A stretch of DNA of 46,398 bases from a virus. Within the stretch, counting starts at the first letter, position 1; every line of letters begins with the position of its first letter. Position numbers and translations under genes: made by a program. This document shows positions 24,228-32,169 of the stretch, one piece after another. The stretch lies in IMG/VR virus record IMGVR_UViG_3300037247_000749, positions 1-46,398 of that record. One strand, given 5' to 3'. The notes beneath the pieces are model-generated. The model saw only the letters and a list, made by a program, of their open reading frames with translations. It was not told the DNA's origin and made no database searches.

Positions 24228-25076
24228 ATGCGTATCGGACTAATTGACATAGAGCCTAAGATAGAGAATACTGCCTTGATGCAAATATCGTATCACCATA
24301 AGGATCAGGGCGATACTGTCGAATGGGCCGATCCTGCAGAATATGATAAATATGGCCGTTTGTATTGCTCCAGCCTGTTTAAGTACACCGATAAAAGCAA
24401 AATACCCGATAGAACTATTTGTGGAGGCACGGGCTTTGATTTGACAACAGAGTTGCCTTTTGACTGCGAATATGATTACAGTATCTATCCAAAGTGCAAA
24501 GCGTCTTTTATGTGGTTCAGCCGGGGATGTGATAGAAAATGCCCGTGGTGCGTGGTCCCGAAAAAAGAGGGGGCTTTTCATTTAGTCAAGCACAAAATGT
24601 TCAATCCGAACGGTAGGTATATCAAGATAATGGACAATAGTTTTTTCTCAAACCCTGACTGGCGGAACGTAATTTCATGGATAGGCACGTCGCCAGTTGA
24701 TATCCAGGGGATTGATATTCATACACTGACCGGTGAAATGTGCAAAGCCTTGAACGGCCTGAAACGGTGGAAAAACAGGCAATTTCATATCGCTTGGGAC
24801 AGGCCGAATGAAGACCTTGTGCCGAAATTGAAAGAAGTGTTTCAGTACATAAGACCCTATAAGCTAATGTGTTACGTGCTTATCGGTTACAATTCTACAG
24901 AGGCCCAAGACTTGCATCGCATAGAAACATTAAGAAACCTCAAAGTCGATCCCTTTGTAATGCCATTCGATAAATTCGACAGATACCAGAAAAACCTTGC
25001 CCGATATGTAAATGCCAAAGAGATATTCAGGACTGCTACATGGGCAGAATATAAAGCTGGAAAGGCCAAGAAGTGA
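24228..25076 (+). CDS. Radical SAM protein
   Basis: 282 residues. The N-terminal ~95 residues look like a Rossmann/B12-binding-like half domain (MRIGLIDIEPKIENTALMQ). Residues 97-110 are the radical SAM signature FSRGCDRKCPWCVV, with Cys101, Cys105 and Cys108 in CX3CX2C spacing that ligate a 4Fe-4S cluster. Later motifs (YIKIMDNSFFSNPDW, VDIQGIDIHTLTG) fit the TIM-barrel. Its substrate is unknown. Lying between a DNA methyltransferase and other early genes, it may modify a nucleotide, tRNA or a host protein. Confidence 0.88.
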   Translation: MRIGLIDIEPKIENTALMQISYHHKDQGDTVEWADPAEYDKYGRLYCSSLFKYTDKSKIPDRTICGGTGFDLTTELPFDCEYDYSIYPKCKASFMWFSRGCDRKCPWCVVPKKEGAFHLVKHKMFNPNGRYIKIMDNSFFSNPDWRNVISWIGTSPVDIQGIDIHTLTGEMCKALNGLKRWKNRQFHIAWDRPNEDLVPKLKEVFQYIRPYKLMCYVLIGYNSTEAQDLHRIETLRNLKVDPFVMPFDKFDRYQKNLARYVNAKEIFRTATWAEYKAGKAKK

Positions 25077-25396
25077 ACCGCCGGCACTCGCACATTGAAG
25101 ATTGCCACGGCTGTATTCGATACCAACTGGATTGCAACGGATACCAGCATTTTAAGTTAGGCAGAATGAAGAACAAGAAATTGGTAGCTATTTGCAACAA
25201 TCAGAACAAGGGCTTAGGCAATACCAACAGCCCGGTACAGGTCTTGGCTTTTATATCTTTGCACAGAGCGAAGCTAAGAGGTGATATGAAACCGTTCCAG
25301 GCCTTTGCAGAGGCGATAGTCCAAACCTCAGATGAAGCTTTTGAGAACGTAGATACGGAATTACTTGCTGAATATTTAGAGAGGAATGCGAAATGA
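25073..25396 (+). CDS. Hypothetical protein, GTG start (107 aa)
   Basis: The GTG overlaps the upstream TGA (GTGA), a coupled start. The N-terminus holds HIEDCHGCIRYQLDC, a possible metal-binding patch. The C-terminus is helical (AFAEAIVQTSDEAFENVDTE). No family recognised. Confidence 0.5.
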   Translation: MNRRHSHIEDCHGCIRYQLDCNGYQHFKLGRMKNKKLVAICNNQNKGLGNTNSPVQVLAFISLHRAKLRGDMKPFQAFAEAIVQTSDEAFENVDTELLAEYLERNAK

Positions 25397-25683
25397 GACG
25401 ATGTAAAGACTGTAAGGACGAAGAATATTGCAAGGGATATGCCAATGCATTCGGAGAAAACGACCCCGTGACCGAAGAACACGAGCTCTGTCATGGCTAC
25501 GCCCGCAAAAAACAATCAGACGAAATCACGGTAGTCAAGGCGGATATACGACGGCTCAAGCGCCGGAGGCGATACTTACAACATCGCTACCGAATGAGTA
25601 ATAGCAATATGTATATTCAAGGCGTAGTAGACGCCATCGCCACGTTCGAAAAATACAAGGCTAATATTGAGAGGAAATTATGA
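25393..25683 (+). CDS. Cys-rich hypothetical protein (96 aa)
   Basis: Four Cys in the first 33 residues (RRCKDCKDEEYCKGY ... ELCHGY) suggest a small zinc- or iron-binding head. A basic helix with a run of Arg (DIRRLKRRRRYLQHRYRM) follows and may bind nucleic acid. ATGA overlaps on both sides fix it inside the operon. Confidence 0.55.
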   Translation: MRRCKDCKDEEYCKGYANAFGENDPVTEEHELCHGYARKKQSDEITVVKADIRRLKRRRRYLQHRYRMSNSNMYIQGVVDAIATFEKYKANIERKL

Positions 25684-26129
25684 GACAGATTAAATTTAGG
25701 GGGTGGTGTACAAGAAAAAAGAAAATGTACTCGCCAGAGACAATGGGAAAAGACCAATTAACTATAAGCCCTGACGGCAGGGGGTTTATTAATGTTCATG
25801 GTGATTCTACAAAACTAAGTCAATACTACGAATATATATTACCTATGCAGTTCACCGGCCTGCACGATAAGAAGCGCACAAACGAATTTTCTATAGGGCA
25901 GGAAATATACGGAGACGATATATACAAAGATGCAGATGGTATTATAAGCGTCGTCAAAATGGCGGTTGATGGCTGGGCGTTGTTTCCAATCCAAAAAGGA
26001 ATTCCTGTGCGGAACTTATATTGGCATAATATATGCAATGAAACAAATGGCGAAGTCATAGGTTCAATCCACGAGAACCCGGAACTGATTGAGAAAGAAT
26101 CTGAACAAAGCCGAACAGGGAGCGTATAA
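25680..26129 (+). CDS. YopX family protein
   Basis: 149 residues with the YopX signature (PF09643): RQIKFRGWCTRKKKMYSP at the start, FTGLHDKKRTNEFSIGQEIYGDDI in the middle (family 'TGLkDkng.eIyegDi'), then ISVVKMAVDGWAL. YopX-like proteins are very common in phages but have no established function. A promoter -10 box overlaps its last codons. A divergent second copy lies at 28720. Confidence 0.88.
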   Translation: MRQIKFRGWCTRKKKMYSPETMGKDQLTISPDGRGFINVHGDSTKLSQYYEYILPMQFTGLHDKKRTNEFSIGQEIYGDDIYKDADGIISVVKMAVDGWALFPIQKGIPVRNLYWHNICNETNGEVIGSIHENPELIEKESEQSRTGSV

Positions 26130-26130
26130 T
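26102..26130 (+). promoter_or_regulatory. Predicted sigma70-type promoter for a small RNA
   Basis: TGAACA (26102-26107), 17-base spacer, perfect TATAAT (26125-26130). Start of transcription would be near 26137. It reads directly into a highly structured stretch that ends in a terminator at 26235. Confidence 0.55.
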
Positions 26131-26136
26131 AGGGTA

Positions 26137-26235
26137 TGGTAGGATTAGGTACAGAGTCAATTAGACAGTATAAGGCCGTAAGCGGGGCAATCCTCACTCT
26201 GTGCTGGGTTCTACCAGCCCGCTACGGTCTTTTTT
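26137..26235 (+). ncRNA. Candidate structured small RNA with pseudoknot and terminator
   Basis: Several long complementary pairs cross one another. AGGATT (26141-26146) pairs with AATCCT (26189-26194). ACAGAGT (26151-26157) pairs with ACTCTGT (26196-26202). GGCCGTAAGCGGG (26174-26186) pairs with CCCGCTACGGTC (26218-26229), with one bulged A. GCTGG/CCAGC (26203-26218) makes a nested hairpin. Six Ts follow (26230-26235). This looks like a short independent transcript of about 100 nt or a switch controlling the next gene. No known RNA family recognised. Confidence 0.55.
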
Positions 26236-26247
26236 ATGGATAATATT

Positions 26248-26787
26248 ATGGCTAAGTACAAAAGAGTAACCAGAACGAAAAAACAAATTGAGTACGTAGA
26301 AAAATTCAAAGACCCCCGGTGGCAGAAATTGCGATTAAAGATACTCGAAAGAGACAACTGGTCGTGCCAGATATGCTTCAACACAGAATCAACTCTACAT
26401 ATACACCATCGGTACTATTTGCCAAACAGAGAGCCATGGGATTACCCCGACAAGGCATTAGCAGCTTTATGCGAAACGTGCCATGACTCCGAAAAAGAGA
26501 CTCTCAAGGAAGTCTCAGAGCTATTGATAATAAATATGAGGTCAAAATTTTTCGCCGACGATTTGCTGGAAATTGCTTATGGCGTAAACACGAGCATCTT
26601 TTCTGCTCCGCCAGAACTTATTGCGAGCGCGATCTCTTGGGTTCTTACAGATGTCGATATACAAGAAGAACTAATCGACAAAATGTTCGGACATTTTAAA
26701 AAGATTGGAGCAAAAGGGCTTGGAAAGGCGTACCGAAAAAAACTGGACGCCTTCAGAGCCAAGGGGGTGGCGGGATGTTCAAAATAA
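26248..26787 (+). CDS. HNH endonuclease
   Basis: 179 residues from ATG 26248 (an in-frame ATG at 26236 sits on the terminator T-run and is less likely). HNH core: WQKLRLKILERDNWSCQICF, then LHIHHRYYLP and ALCETCHD, giving the two CxxC zinc pairs and the His-His of the beta-beta-alpha-metal nuclease. The C-terminal half is helical and unassigned. It could be a free-standing homing nuclease, or help packaging or recombination. Confidence 0.88.
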   Translation: MAKYKRVTRTKKQIEYVEKFKDPRWQKLRLKILERDNWSCQICFNTESTLHIHHRYYLPNREPWDYPDKALAALCETCHDSEKETLKEVSELLIINMRSKFFADDLLEIAYGVNTSIFSAPPELIASAISWVLTDVDIQEELIDKMFGHFKKIGAKGLGKAYRKKLDAFRAKGVAGCSK

Positions 26788-27515
26788 CTGACTGGGACAA
26801 AAGATATGAGGTGAGTATCAAGGGCCGAGAACCAAAAGAGGGTGAAGAATTACGGGCTGGCCCGCTTCAGTATATTCGGCTCAAGGTGTACGGGCACAAG
26901 CAAGGGGCTGGTTTCAGGAAACTCAAAAGGGCGGCGGGGCAGAAAACGATGGAAGTTTTCGGGATATTCTGTAAACTTCTGGAAATTTCCGGAGACCAGT
27001 CAAGGGGTAAAAGGGGGGATTTGCTCAATGAAAAAGACCAACCGGCAACTATCCAAGACCTTGCTTTCATAATTGACGTGCCTGAGAAACAGATAGAAAA
27101 CGCTCTAAAAATATTAACGAGCAAAAACGTCGGCTGGCTAATAACCAATACAACTCAACCAACCAACCAAGAGTCCGGAAAACTACCGGAAACTCCGGGA
27201 GAATCCGGGAAACCTGCTTTATTATCTAATAATGGTTCTTTTGACATTTTCTGGCAGAACTACCCGAAAAAGGTTGGTAAAGGGGAGGCTTTGAAAAAAT
27301 GGAAGAAAATCAAACCATCCGGAGTGTTGCTGTCTAAAATGTTATTCACGCTTGCGTGGCAAGTGAAGTCTGACCAGTGGAAAAAAGATAAGGGGCAGTT
27401 CATTCCGAATCCGGCAACGTGGTTGAATCAGGAACGGTGGAACGATGAGCCGATTAAAACAGGCGGCAAAACCCTTGAACAGTACAGGGCGGAGCGGGAG
27501 GCCGAAGATGGATAA
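26775..27515 (+). CDS. Replisome-organiser-like replication initiator
   Basis: 246 residues. The N-terminal half has a winged-helix type pattern with KTMEVFGIFCKLLEISG and DLAFIIDVPEKQIENALKIL (about residues 55-125). A Ser/Pro/Glu-rich linker follows. The C-terminal domain FDIFWQNYPKKVGKGEALKKW ... FIPNPATWLNQERW is the common tail of phage O-like and DnaT/DnaD-like initiators. It probably melts or marks the origin and recruits host replication proteins. It overlaps the HNH gene and the next gene slightly. Confidence 0.75.
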   Translation: MFKITDWDKRYEVSIKGREPKEGEELRAGPLQYIRLKVYGHKQGAGFRKLKRAAGQKTMEVFGIFCKLLEISGDQSRGKRGDLLNEKDQPATIQDLAFIIDVPEKQIENALKILTSKNVGWLITNTTQPTNQESGKLPETPGESGKPALLSNNGSFDIFWQNYPKKVGKGEALKKWKKIKPSGVLLSKMLFTLAWQVKSDQWKKDKGQFIPNPATWLNQERWNDEPIKTGGKTLEQYRAEREAEDG

Positions 27516-27966
27516 TTTTGAGGCCCAAACTTTCGTAGTCAGTGAGGTACAGGCTCGATTTCCCGACACCACTTGGACGGGGGCGCTTACATCGGACTGG
27601 GAATACGCTCTAAAGAACATTGACAGGCAAGCTGCGTTGAGTGCTATTCGGACGTTACAGGCTGAGAGCAAAGTCAAGAAACCCGCTCTGGGCAAGTTTG
27701 TCAAGATGGCCTGGATATTGTGCGCCAGCCGTTCGCCGACCCGGACAGACTATTTCATCCAATATCGCGGCGGTGGCAAGACGACATTGAACGCTGGATA
27801 CTTTTTTCAGATAATTACTACAGAGGAAGATCACTGCGCAGTAGCGCACAGCGAACGGTCTGCGTGGAAGCATAGTTACGGCGGGGAGTGGCGGGTAATA
27901 ACAGACACAAGCTGGAGTGAGATGATAGCAGACAGAAAAGTATTGAGTTTACAGGCGAAGGAGTAA
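27508..27966 (+). CDS. Replication-region protein, possible helicase-loader role (152 aa)
   Basis: Starts at 27508, inside the end of the initiator gene, with GGGAGGCC upstream. Helical N-terminal half (EVQARFPDTTW; YALKNIDRQAALSAIRTLQA; PALGKFVKMAW) and beta-rich C-terminal half. The O-like initiator next to a coupled second gene recalls the lambda O/P pair. Because no helicase or polymerase is present, a loader is needed, but the sequence itself does not prove it. Confidence 0.4.
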   Translation: MDNFEAQTFVVSEVQARFPDTTWTGALTSDWEYALKNIDRQAALSAIRTLQAESKVKKPALGKFVKMAWILCASRSPTRTDYFIQYRGGGKTTLNAGYFFQIITTEEDHCAVAHSERSAWKHSYGGEWRVITDTSWSEMIADRKVLSLQAKE

Positions 27967-27968
27967 AA

Positions 27969-28175
27969 ATGATTGTACGAGTGTTCAAAATGAAAGCCGA
28001 CGCTACCGACAAACAATGCCTCGCCCTGTCCGAGAAGTTAGATTATCACGGCAAACTCTTGTGTGACAATGAAAGACAAAGAGAGATTGTCGCTCAATTT
28101 GACGACGAGCTTGATTTGCTCGCGTTTCAAGTCGCAATAGGTATGATAAAAGCAACGATAGTTACAGGAGAATAA
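27969..28175 (+). CDS. Small hypothetical protein (68 aa)
   Basis: Good ribosome site (AAGGAGTAAAA). Mixed alpha/beta composition (VFKMKADATDKQCLALSEKL; VAQFDDELDLLAFQ). No family recognised. Confidence 0.55.
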   Translation: MIVRVFKMKADATDKQCLALSEKLDYHGKLLCDNERQREIVAQFDDELDLLAFQVAIGMIKATIVTGE

Positions 28176-28176
28176 C

Positions 28177-28689
28177 ATGAGTAAAGAGAAACTAAAACCT
28201 TGTCCGTTTTCGCTCTGCGAAGGAAAAGCTCAAATAGTGAACGCGTTTGTACCGGGCGAATTCTATATTTATTGTGGGAATTGTGGGCGGCATGGAGAAG
28301 TTTATCATACAAAAGCTAACGCCGTTACTGTATGGAATAACATGGCAAGAATAGCCGAGTTAGAGTCCCAGCTTGCCGCCTACCACGAAGCAGAGAAGAT
28401 AGTAGCTGACCCGCCCCACGACCAGGAGTGTTGCGGGTGCGTGGCGATATTGCGTAAGCAGCTTACCGCCAAGACGTGCGAATGGAAATATGAGCCGGAT
28501 AACTATGAATACCCCCAAGACGGTGACGAGTTTTGGAATACCGGGTGCGGTCATGCGTATCGGTTTACCGAGGGCGGGCCAGAGGAAAACGGCATTAAGT
28601 TTTGCATGTATTGCGGCGGTAAAATCAAGCTACCATCGCAAGCGAAGCCCACGGAACAAGCCCACGCGCCGCTCAACAAAGGCATTTAG
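28177..28689 (+). CDS. Lar-like zinc-ribbon protein
   Basis: 170 residues. The N-terminus LKPCPFSLCEGKAQI ... YCGNCGRHGEVYHTKANAVTVWNNM matches the Lar-type restriction-alleviation zinc ribbon ('LkPCPFCG..a....v.C..Cga.g....ea...WN'). One Cys is displaced by an inserted SL. A second set of Cys pairs lies in the C-terminal half (CGCVAILRK; CGHAYRFTEGG; CMYCGGKI). Lar proteins soften host type I restriction, but many homologues are only annotated by the zinc motif. Confidence 0.65.
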   Translation: MSKEKLKPCPFSLCEGKAQIVNAFVPGEFYIYCGNCGRHGEVYHTKANAVTVWNNMARIAELESQLAAYHEAEKIVADPPHDQECCGCVAILRKQLTAKTCEWKYEPDNYEYPQDGDEFWNTGCGHAYRFTEGGPEENGIKFCMYCGGKIKLPSQAKPTEQAHAPLNKGI

Positions 28690-28719
28690 CGCAAAAGAGT
28701 ACAGATTAGGAGCAAAGCC

Positions 28720-29136
28720 ATGATTAAATTCAGAGGCACGACAAAAGAGGGGAAAGTGGTTGAGGGGTATTACTTCTGCGACAAAAAGGCGGATAAACAT
28801 ATTATTTTAACGGGCTACATTTCCATTAAGTACATAACGTCACCCTGCGAAGTCCTCCTCTTGTCCCTCGCCATGTCCACCGGAATCAAGGACAAGAACG
28901 ACGAGGAGATATTCGGCTCGTTCCCGGTTGACGGGGTTATGAGTGAGGGTGGAAGCGAAGTTGAGTTTATTCCTATTGAAGAATTTGGAACGCAAAAAAA
29001 GCAATTTGCTAAAATATATTATTCTAAAACCAGAAAAGCATTTTGCTTGAAAGGCACACGAGGCACAAAATGGGATATGCCGATATTACATAATTGTAAA
29101 TATCTCGAAGTAATACCCAAGCAGGAGACAGAATAA
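28720..29136 (+). CDS. Second YopX-like protein
   Basis: 138 residues. IKFRGTTKEGKVVEGYYFCD at the start and STGIKDKNDEEIFGSFPV mid-way repeat the YopX pattern seen at 25680, but the rest diverges. Ribosome site TTAGGAGC. Two YopX paralogues within 3 kb suggest an old duplication or separate uptake. Confidence 0.6.
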   Translation: MIKFRGTTKEGKVVEGYYFCDKKADKHIILTGYISIKYITSPCEVLLLSLAMSTGIKDKNDEEIFGSFPVDGVMSEGGSEVEFIPIEEFGTQKKQFAKIYYSKTRKAFCLKGTRGTKWDMPILHNCKYLEVIPKQETE

Positions 29137-29330
29137 TGATAATACATAATGTTAAACATAAGCTTGAGTTCAAGAAGCGTGATTTTTGGGTTGGTTTTTA
29201 TTGGGAAAAGCGGCGGAAAATGAGAATGGGGTTAGATACTGACGTAGTTTGGCATTTATGGATATGCGTAATACCGACATTGCCTCTACATATTTCGTGG
29301 ATGATAATTCGGGAGAAAGAGAATGACTAA
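29136..29330 (+). CDS. Small basic protein with hydrophobic tail (64 aa)
   Basis: Starts on the ATG overlapping the preceding TAA. Lys/Arg-rich first half (HKLEFKKRDFWVGFYWEKRR KMR), then a hydrophobic stretch (VVWHLWICVIPTLPLHISWM) that may associate with membranes. No family recognised. Confidence 0.5.
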   Translation: MIIHNVKHKLEFKKRDFWVGFYWEKRRKMRMGLDTDVVWHLWICVIPTLPLHISWMIIREKEND

Positions 29331-29529
29331 GGAAAAAACAACACAAGAAAAAACGCTGACGATTAAGCGGTTCATAAAAGAAGCGTTTTATATTGACGGA
29401 GACGTGAAAATAGTTCACAAGCCTATACGGTATAGTTGCTTTATCGAATGTCGGGACAGTACCAGAGGAATAATGCGCATATCAATAAGCAACCAAAAAG
29501 ATGATGAGCAGGAGACAGAGAATGGCTAA
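29323..29529 (+). CDS. Small hypothetical protein (68 aa)
   Basis: Overlaps both neighbours by 8 bases, in the operon style of this region. Lys-rich N-terminus then beta-rich half (DGDVKIVHKPIRYSCFIECR). Function unknown. Confidence 0.5.
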   Translation: MTKEKTTQEKTLTIKRFIKEAFYIDGDVKIVHKPIRYSCFIECRDSTRGIMRISISNQKDDEQETENG

Positions 29530-29947
29530 GAGAAAAAAGAAAACATCGAAACAGTTGATATACCGGCGATTAGAGAAGCTATGCAACCAGATTGTGGCCT
29601 TGCGAGAGAACTATACATGCCAAAAATGCGGGCAAAATCTCGAAACAGGCGGCAGGCATGTTCATCATGTTCGAGAGCGATCAAAAAGTGCTCGGTTGCG
29701 ATGGGACTTAAAGAATCTTGTATTATTGTGTAATCAATGCCATTGTATGTTTACCCATGACCCTATCACTGGCTACGAGTGGTTCAGGAACAAATATCCA
29801 GAGTTGCATAAGTATTTGTGGGAGTTGATACCGCACCCGGATTATCCTATGAGGAGAATACCTCGTCGCAACTGCTTGAAGCAATGGCGGGCGGACGAGT
29901 TAAGAGAATTAGAAGCAGAACTAAAACTTATTTTGAAAGGAACATAA
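29522..29947 (+). CDS. HNH / NinG-like nuclease
   Basis: 141 residues from ATG 29522, which follows AGGAGACAGAG. Zinc/HNH core: NYTCQKCGQNL, HVHHVRERSKS, LRWDLKNLVLLCNQCHCMF (CxxC pairs and a His cluster), then ITGYEWFRNKYPE. The 'lRwd..N..llC..CH' pattern is shared by HNH nucleases and lambda NinG/Rap, a Holliday-junction nuclease. Given the nearby recombination genes, either is possible. Confidence 0.75.
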   Translation: MAKRKKKTSKQLIYRRLEKLCNQIVALRENYTCQKCGQNLETGGRHVHHVRERSKSARLRWDLKNLVLLCNQCHCMFTHDPITGYEWFRNKYPELHKYLWELIPHPDYPMRRIPRRNCLKQWRADELRELEAELKLILKGT

Positions 29948-29948
29948 A

Positions 29949-30260
29949 ATGAAAACTAACTTTAGCTGGGCTAATTTTAATTGGGGGTTGGTGGGCGTAA
30001 TAGCTTTTGGCCTATTGTGCATAGCCCTGGGCGCCATGATTTGTATGGTGATGACGGGCTGTGGCGTACACGCAGAACTCGAAAAGCCTGACGGTACAAG
30101 GATTTACTACAATCGAGGCTGGCTGAGTCCAGAGAACGTAACTGTCGAGGGTGAGGGTATTTCAATCACCATCGGCGAGCAGGCCAGCCAGAAAGCGATG
30201 ATTGAGGGCGTACTAAAATTAGGCATTGCTGTCGGCAGCGGCGGCGTAGTGCCGGAATAG
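29949..30260 (+). CDS. Putative lipoprotein
   Basis: 103 residues. A hydrophobic segment (VGVIAFGLLCIALGAMICMVMTG) ends in MTGC, a lipobox-like site with Cys39. The mature part is a small beta-rich domain (EKPDGTRIYYNRGWLSPENV ... ISITIGEQASQKAMIEG). The long N-terminus before the hydrophobic core is atypical, so it could also be a simple membrane anchor. Lipoproteins in phages act in lysis (outer spanin) or superinfection exclusion; which applies here is unknown. Confidence 0.5.
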   Translation: MKTNFSWANFNWGLVGVIAFGLLCIALGAMICMVMTGCGVHAELEKPDGTRIYYNRGWLSPENVTVEGEGISITIGEQASQKAMIEGVLKLGIAVGSGGVVPE

Positions 30261-30271
30261 GAGACAAGATT

Positions 30272-30457
30272 ATGGCTGGTTTAGTAATGAAATACTTTAT
30301 TTTGAAGCCCAAAGGTAAAAGTAAAGCGGATATGCACGCAATGGCAAGTCGGGCAGCTATGACGACTTATGCTAATGTCATAGAACCCGTAAATCCAAAA
30401 CTTGCAAAAGAGCTTACAGAATGGGTATTGAAAGAAATGAGCACAGTGCCGGAATAA
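30272..30457 (+). CDS. Small helical hypothetical protein (61 aa)
   Basis: Ribosome site TAGGAGACAAG. Lys-rich N-terminus followed by Ala-rich helices (AMASRAAMTTYANV; LAKELTEWVLKEM). No family recognised. An 84-base gap with no ORF follows. Confidence 0.5.
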   Translation: MAGLVMKYFILKPKGKSKADMHAMASRAAMTTYANVIEPVNPKLAKELTEWVLKEMSTVPE

Positions 30458-30541
30458 GGAACACGGGTAGGCGGTGTATGTAAATCCGTCGGTTTCGAGC
30501 AGGGACTGGCCCAAAGAGGCTTTAGAAAAGGAGTACAAGGT

Positions 30542-31045
30542 ATGAAGTACAGAAAACTACATGGGTATAAATATGAGTTGATGGAGCAGGTCAGGGTAGC
30601 TGTAAAGGGATTGCCCCGAATAAGACATAGGTATATAGCTATTTGTGTAGATATTAACCCAGATAACGATAATTGCCTTCTTGCAATACATCGTGGCTAT
30701 GCGTGGGACGGCGCCAGCGGCCCGACATTCGATGACAAGACAAACATGCGGGCCTCTTTAGTGCATGACGCACTCTACCAGCTTATGCGAGAGAAGCTAC
30801 TCAGCCGTTCCTATCGCAAGTACGCAGACGAGTTGTTACGCGATATGATAATTGAAGATGCTTTTGTGATTTTGAATAAAGCGCAGAGAAAGAAAAAAGA
30901 CACTTGGCTAAATCGGGAAATATTCAAGCGTAAGCGGGCGCTAGTAAAATTCCGTGCATGGTACTATTACCAAGCCGTGCGCATATTCGGCGCCAAGACA
31001 AGCCTGCCTGAGAAACACCCGCGCGGGGAAATTATAGAAGTTTAG
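30542..31045 (+). CDS. DUF1353-like protein
   Basis: 167 residues. The centre YAWDGASGPTFD ... MRASLVHDALYQLMRE matches DUF1353 (PF07087: 'G...DGAS.P.......kAavlHDyLY.'), with the conserved Asp, Ser and His-Asp. It then has RYADELLRDM-like helices (here KYADELLRDMI). DUF1353 proteins are frequent in phages and often lie near lysis or morphogenesis genes, but no activity is established. Well placed ribosome site. Confidence 0.75.
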   Translation: MKYRKLHGYKYELMEQVRVAVKGLPRIRHRYIAICVDINPDNDNCLLAIHRGYAWDGASGPTFDDKTNMRASLVHDALYQLMREKLLSRSYRKYADELLRDMIIEDAFVILNKAQRKKKDTWLNREIFKRKRALVKFRAWYYYQAVRIFGAKTSLPEKHPRGEIIEV

Positions 31046-31054
31046 GAGCATGAC

Positions 31055-31813
31055 ATGGAAAAACCAATAATATTTCAAGGCGATATGGTACGAGCTATAC
31101 TCGATGGGCGTAAGACACAGACTCGCCGAGTTATAAAATTACCCCGTTTTGTAAAAGAACATGATAGCGAAATTGCAGTTTGGTCGCTTGGCAAAAAGCC
31201 TACATCGTGGGAGTCAAACGAGTTTGCATTTATGGATTACGCATGGCCTATAGAAACGTATCCCACTTATGTCAAGTGTCCCTACGGTAAAGTCGGCGAC
31301 AAGCTGTGGTTACGGGAAACTCATTATCTTTACGGCCATTGGGTCAAAAACGGCAAAACCAAAACAGGTAAACAGGCATATAAATTTGTAGCCAAGAAAT
31401 CGACTGATGCGTGTTATTTCGGAGCAAGGTATTTAGACAATCCTCCTATAAAAATCTGCACTAAGAAAAACGAGGCGGGCTGGTTTAAGTGTCCGTCAAT
31501 TTTTATGAAAAAAGAAGACGCCCGTACTTGGGTCGAGAAAACAGGGGTAAGAGTGGAGAGGATACAGGATATAACGGAAGTCGATGCAAAAGCGGAGGGC
31601 GTACAAGAATTATGTCGTTTTGGTGTATGGGGCTGGGAGTATTATGGTGATGTAAGCCCAGCAAAGCTTAAAAGCATTAGATGTAGCACGATTTGCAAAA
31701 CAGCACGTAGAAGTTTTCACGGTCTTTGGGATTCAATAAACAAAAAGCGGGGCTTCGGCTGGGATAAAAACCCGTGGGTATGGGTAATAGAATTTAAGGT
31801 GATTAAACCATGA
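31055..31813 (+). CDS. ASCH-domain-like phage protein
   Basis: 252 residues. It starts KPIIFQGDMVRAILDGRKTQ-TRRV, then CPYGKVGDKLWLRET, KCPSIFMKKEDARTWVEKTG, VERIQDITEVDAKAEGV and a C-terminal WDSINKKRGFGWDKNPWVWVIEF. This full pattern is a common phage protein family with an ASCH/PUA-like fold thought to bind RNA or nucleotides. Function not established. It ends in an ATGA overlap with the next small gene. Confidence 0.8.
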   Translation: MEKPIIFQGDMVRAILDGRKTQTRRVIKLPRFVKEHDSEIAVWSLGKKPTSWESNEFAFMDYAWPIETYPTYVKCPYGKVGDKLWLRETHYLYGHWVKNGKTKTGKQAYKFVAKKSTDACYFGARYLDNPPIKICTKKNEAGWFKCPSIFMKKEDARTWVEKTGVRVERIQDITEVDAKAEGVQELCRFGVWGWEYYGDVSPAKLKSIRCSTICKTARRSFHGLWDSINKKRGFGWDKNPWVWVIEFKVIKP

Positions 31814-31944
31814 CCTATTCAAGCCCCGGCAGCAAATTCATGCGTAGATTGTTTGCGTATTTTATTATTGCGGGCGGGCTGTTATTTTGGTCTTTGTTTT
31901 TGTACTGGCTATTTAACCCGATTGTGATATACTTTCAGGAGTGA
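31810..31944 (+). CDS. Small membrane protein (44 aa)
   Basis: ATGA overlap with the previous stop. A basic N-terminus (KFMRRLFAYF) then one TM helix (FIIAGGLLFWSLFLYWLF). Could be membrane-active; function unknown. Confidence 0.5.
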   Translation: MTYSSPGSKFMRRLFAYFIIAGGLLFWSLFLYWLFNPIVIYFQE

Positions 31945-31950
31945 TGTAAG

Positions 31951-32169
31951 ATGAAAGAAATAATCAAGATAAAAATAAACCCGACAGCGTTTAGGCTTTG
32001 CAACAATGGCCGTTCCCCAAACGACTCTATGGATTTGCGGATATATGCCGAAAAGGTAATGCAGTTTATAAAAAATGCAATCGCAGAAGAAAACAGTAGT
32101 ATGGTTGCAGCGGTATGGATGGAAGAGTTTCAAACCCTACCCCCAGAGGCAAGCAATGAAAGCACTTAG
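31951..32169 (+). CDS. Small hypothetical protein (72 aa)
   Basis: Ribosome site TCAGGAGTGATGTAAG. Mixed alpha/beta (IIKIKINPTAFRL; RIYAEKVMQFIKNAIAEEN). It overlaps the methyltransferase-like gene by 14 bases. No family recognised. Confidence 0.5.
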   Translation: MKEIIKIKINPTAFRLCNNGRSPNDSMDLRIYAEKVMQFIKNAIAEENSSMVAAVWMEEFQTLPPEASNEST

